From an uncultured Oscillospiraceae bacterium (GTDB taxonomy: Bacteria; Bacillota; Clostridia; Oscillospirales; Acutalibacteraceae): a stretch of 21,542 bases of DNA. The position numbers and the translations under genes were made by a program. Shown here in pieces: positions 19,460-21,542 of this stretch. Numbering within the stretch: position 1 is the first letter of the stretch; every line of letters begins with the position of its first letter. The stretch lies in the NCBI GenBank assembly GCA_900543555.1, contig UQRL01000041.1:1-21542 (forward strand), given 5' to 3'. The notes beneath the pieces are model-generated. The model had not been told where the DNA came from. It saw only the letters and a list, made by a program, of their open reading frames with translations, and did not search any database.

Positions 19460-21424
19460 ATGAGCAACAAGGGAAAGTACTATCTCACAACAGCCATTGC
19501 CTACACGTCCGGCAAGCCCCATATCGGCAACGTGTACGAGATTGTGCTGGCGGACGCCATCGCCCGCTTTAAGCGTATGGAGGGCTATGACGTGTTCTTC
19601 CAGACCGGCACCGACGAGCACGGCCAGAAAAACGAGCTGAAGGCCGAAGCCGAGGGCGTGACCCCCAAGGAGTTCGTGGACAAAGTGGCGGCCATCATCA
19701 AGGAGCAGTTCGATTTGATGAACGTGTCCTACGACCACTTCATCCGCACCACCGACGATTACCACGAGAAAGAGGTGCAGAAGATCTTCAAGTACCTGTA
19801 TGACAAAGGGGACATCTACAAGGGCGCTTACGAAGGCCTGTACTGCACCCCCTGCGAGAGCTTCTGGACTGAGAGCCAGCTCATCGACGGCAAGTGCCCC
19901 GACTGCGGCCGGGAGGTCCACCCCGCCAAGGAGGAGGCCTATTTCTTCAAGATGAGCAAGTACGCCCCCCGGCTGATTGAGTATATCAACCAGCACCCGG
20001 AGTTCATCCAGCCCGTGGCCCGGAAGAACGAGATGATGAACAACTTCCTGCTGCCCGGTTTGCAGGATTTGTGCGTCTCCCGCACCAGCTTCAAGTGGGG
20101 CATCCCGGTGGAGTTCGACCCCAAGCACGTGGTGTACGTCTGGCTGGACGCGCTGACCAACTACATCACCGGCATCGGCTACCACTGCGGCGGGGAATCC
20201 ACCGAGCAGTTTGGGAAACTGTGGCCCGCAGACCTGCACCTGATCGGCAAGGACATCATCCGGTTCCACACCATCTACTGGCCCATCTTCCTGATGGCCC
20301 TGGACCTGCCCCTGCCCAAGCAGGTGTTCGGCCACCCCTGGCTGCTGATGAACGGGGGCAAAATGAGCAAATCTAAGGGGAATATCATTTACGCCGACGA
20401 CCTGGTGAACATGTTCGGCGTGGACGCGGTGCGGTACTTCCTCTTGCACGAGATGCCCTATGACAACGACGGCAACCTGACCTGGGAGCTGGTGTGCGAG
20501 CGGACCAACTCTGACCTGGCCAACGTGCTGGGCAACCTGGTGAACCGCACTGTCTCTATGAGCAACAAGTATTTTGACGGCGTTGTGACCGGCACCGGCG
20601 TCACCGAGGCCGTGGACCAGGACCTGAAGGCTGTGGCCGCCGCCTGCCGGGACAAGGTGGCGGAAAAGATGGCCAGCCTGCGGGTGGCCGACGCCATCAC
20701 GGAGATTTTCGCCTTGTTCAAGCGCTGCAACAAGTATATCGACGAGACCATGCCCTGGGCCCTGGCCAAGGATGAGGAAAAGAAGCCCCGGCTGGCCCAG
20801 GTGCTCTACAACCTGGTGGACTGCATTACTTTGGGCGCCAGCCTGCTGAAGGCCTTTATGCCGGAGACGGCAGAGAAGATCCTGGCCCAGCTCAACGCCC
20901 AAGCACGGGATTGGGAGGATTTGGATAAGACCGGCCTGTATCCCAGCGGCGGCAAAGTGACGGACAAGCCGGAAATCCTCTTTGCCCGGCTGGACGTGGA
21001 CGAGGTGATGGAAAAGGTCACCGCCATGGAGGAGGCGGCCGCCAAAGCCCAGCTGCCCGCCATCGAGGTGGAGCCCCAGCTGGAGGAAAAGGTGGACTTT
21101 GACACCTTCTGCAAGTGCGACTTCCGGGCCGTGAAGGTGAAAGCCTGCGAGGCGGTGAAAAAGAGCCAGAAGCTGCTGCGGTTCACCCTGGACGACGGCA
21201 CCGGCGTGGACCGGCAGATCCTCTCGGGCATTCACAAGTGGTATGAGCCGGAGGACCTGATTGGCAAGACGCTGGTGGCCATTGTGAACCTGCCCCCCCG
21301 GAAGATGATGGGCCTGGAGAGCTGTGGCATGCTGATCTCCGCGGTGCACACGGAAAAGGGCGAGGAGGCCCTGCACCTGTTGATGGTGGACGACAGCATC
21401 CCTGCCGGGGCCAAGCTGTGCTAA
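19460..21424 (+). CDS. metG: Methionyl-tRNA synthetase
   Basis: The class I synthetase charges initiator and elongator tRNA-Met. The 654-aa protein has the HIGH-type motif PHIGN (HIGN at 21-24), a zinc knuckle built from two Cys pairs (YCTPCE near 128-133 and CPDCG near 145-149) and the catalytic loop KMSKS at 301-305. The C-terminal ~100 residues (from DFDTFCKCDFRAVKV) form the EMAP/Trbp111-like tRNA-binding domain, ending in MGLESCGMLISA. This is the long, dimeric MetG form usual in Firmicutes. GGAGGG about 9 nt before the ATG supports the start. The leader has no T-box or SAM riboswitch that I can see; instead a 35-codon ORF precedes it. Confidence 0.97.
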   Translation: MSNKGKYYLTTAIAYTSGKPHIGNVYEIVLADAIARFKRMEGYDVFFQTGTDEHGQKNELKAEAEGVTPKEFVDKVAAIIKEQFDLMNVSYDHFIRTTDDYHEKEVQKIFKYLYDKGDIYKGAYEGLYCTPCESFWTESQLIDGKCPDCGREVHPAKEEAYFFKMSKYAPRLIEYINQHPEFIQPVARKNEMMNNFLLPGLQDLCVSRTSFKWGIPVEFDPKHVVYVWLDALTNYITGIGYHCGGESTEQFGKLWPADLHLIGKDIIRFHTIYWPIFLMALDLPLPKQVFGHPWLLMNGGKMSKSKGNIIYADDLVNMFGVDAVRYFLLHEMPYDNDGNLTWELVCERTNSDLANVLGNLVNRTVSMSNKYFDGVVTGTGVTEAVDQDLKAVAAACRDKVAEKMASLRVADAITEIFALFKRCNKYIDETMPWALAKDEEKKPRLAQVLYNLVDCITLGASLLKAFMPETAEKILAQLNAQARDWEDLDKTGLYPSGGKVTDKPEILFARLDVDEVMEKVTAMEEAAAKAQLPAIEVEPQLEEKVDFDTFCKCDFRAVKVKACEAVKKSQKLLRFTLDDGTGVDRQILSGIHKWYEPEDLIGKTLVAIVNLPPRKMMGLESCGMLISAVHTEKGEEALHLLMVDDSIPAGAKLC

Positions 21425-21542
21425 GTCCGTGACCGGACGGGACAGGACGCGGGACGGACGCTTGGGCGTCCGGGAATGGCGGGTACCGTCAGCTTCCGGA
21501 CGCGGAATATAGCCCGGCGTGTTCTGCGGGAAAACATTTCCG
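21425..21542. other. Intergenic end of the window
   Basis: No gene is seen. A perfect 7-bp hairpin cggacgc/gcgtccg with a TTGG loop (21455-21472) lies downstream of metG but lacks a T run, so it is not a typical terminator. The sequence is cut off before any following gene. Confidence 0.5.

Noticed and set aside
21455..21472. Hairpin after metG as its terminator
   Set aside because: The 7-bp stem is perfect, but no T run follows, so termination there is not supported.

Overview
The window reads as chromosomal DNA of a GC-rich anaerobic Firmicute, most likely a gut Oscillospiraceae relative (Flavonifractor/Pseudoflavonifractor type). That placement is inferred from the GC-rich codon use combined with Firmicute traits: AGGAGG-type ribosome binding sites, TTGACA/TATAAT promoters, a T-box riboswitch, a Clostridia-style AsnB and a phenylacetate-CoA-ligase-like enzyme. 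There is no phage, transposase, CRISPR array, tRNA or rRNA. Gene content is mostly housekeeping: amino-acid metabolism (asnB, leuA), two aminoacyl-tRNA synthetases (argS, metG), rRNA methylation (rsmA), a vitamin B6 kinase and several small regulatory or membrane genes.

Layout: 1-313 is the right part of a palindrome-rich non-coding repeat that runs into the 3' end of asnB (298-2148, minus). An XRE-family regulator (2498-3190, minus) is divergent from a histidine-phosphatase-like gene (3393-4124, plus) whose catalytic His is replaced by Asn. A promoter and leucine-type T-box (4121-4420) precede leuA (4464-6149). Next comes a minus-strand pair, a dCMP-deaminase-like gene and a DUF1624-type membrane protein joined by a TTGA overlap (6231-7480). 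On the plus strand follow a large multi-pass membrane protein overlapping rsmA (7622-10610), a 61-aa membrane protein, a GNAT acetyltransferase, and a GPP34-like gene coupled to a minimal MerR-like protein (11623-12553). argS (12784-14475) is on the minus strand.

The stretch 14476-15151 has no gene. It is filled by a roughly 600-bp second copy of the repeat family, bounded by about 53-bp terminal inverted repeats. Beyond it lie paaK and pdxY (15152-17462, minus), a secreted SLH-domain protein (17751-19091, plus), and a 35-codon membrane peptide gene followed by metG (19290-21424, plus).

The most unusual signal is the repeat family. It consists of many perfect short hairpins whose stems differ between copies by compensatory changes while loops and a 4-nt bulge are kept. 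This implies selection on, or copying of, folded structure. The repeat also supplies the last codons and stop of asnB. Other points of interest are the RHG-to-RNM change in the phosphatase, the T-box with a CTC specifier, promoters built over upstream stop codons, the GPP34/MerR pair and the small ORF in front of metG.
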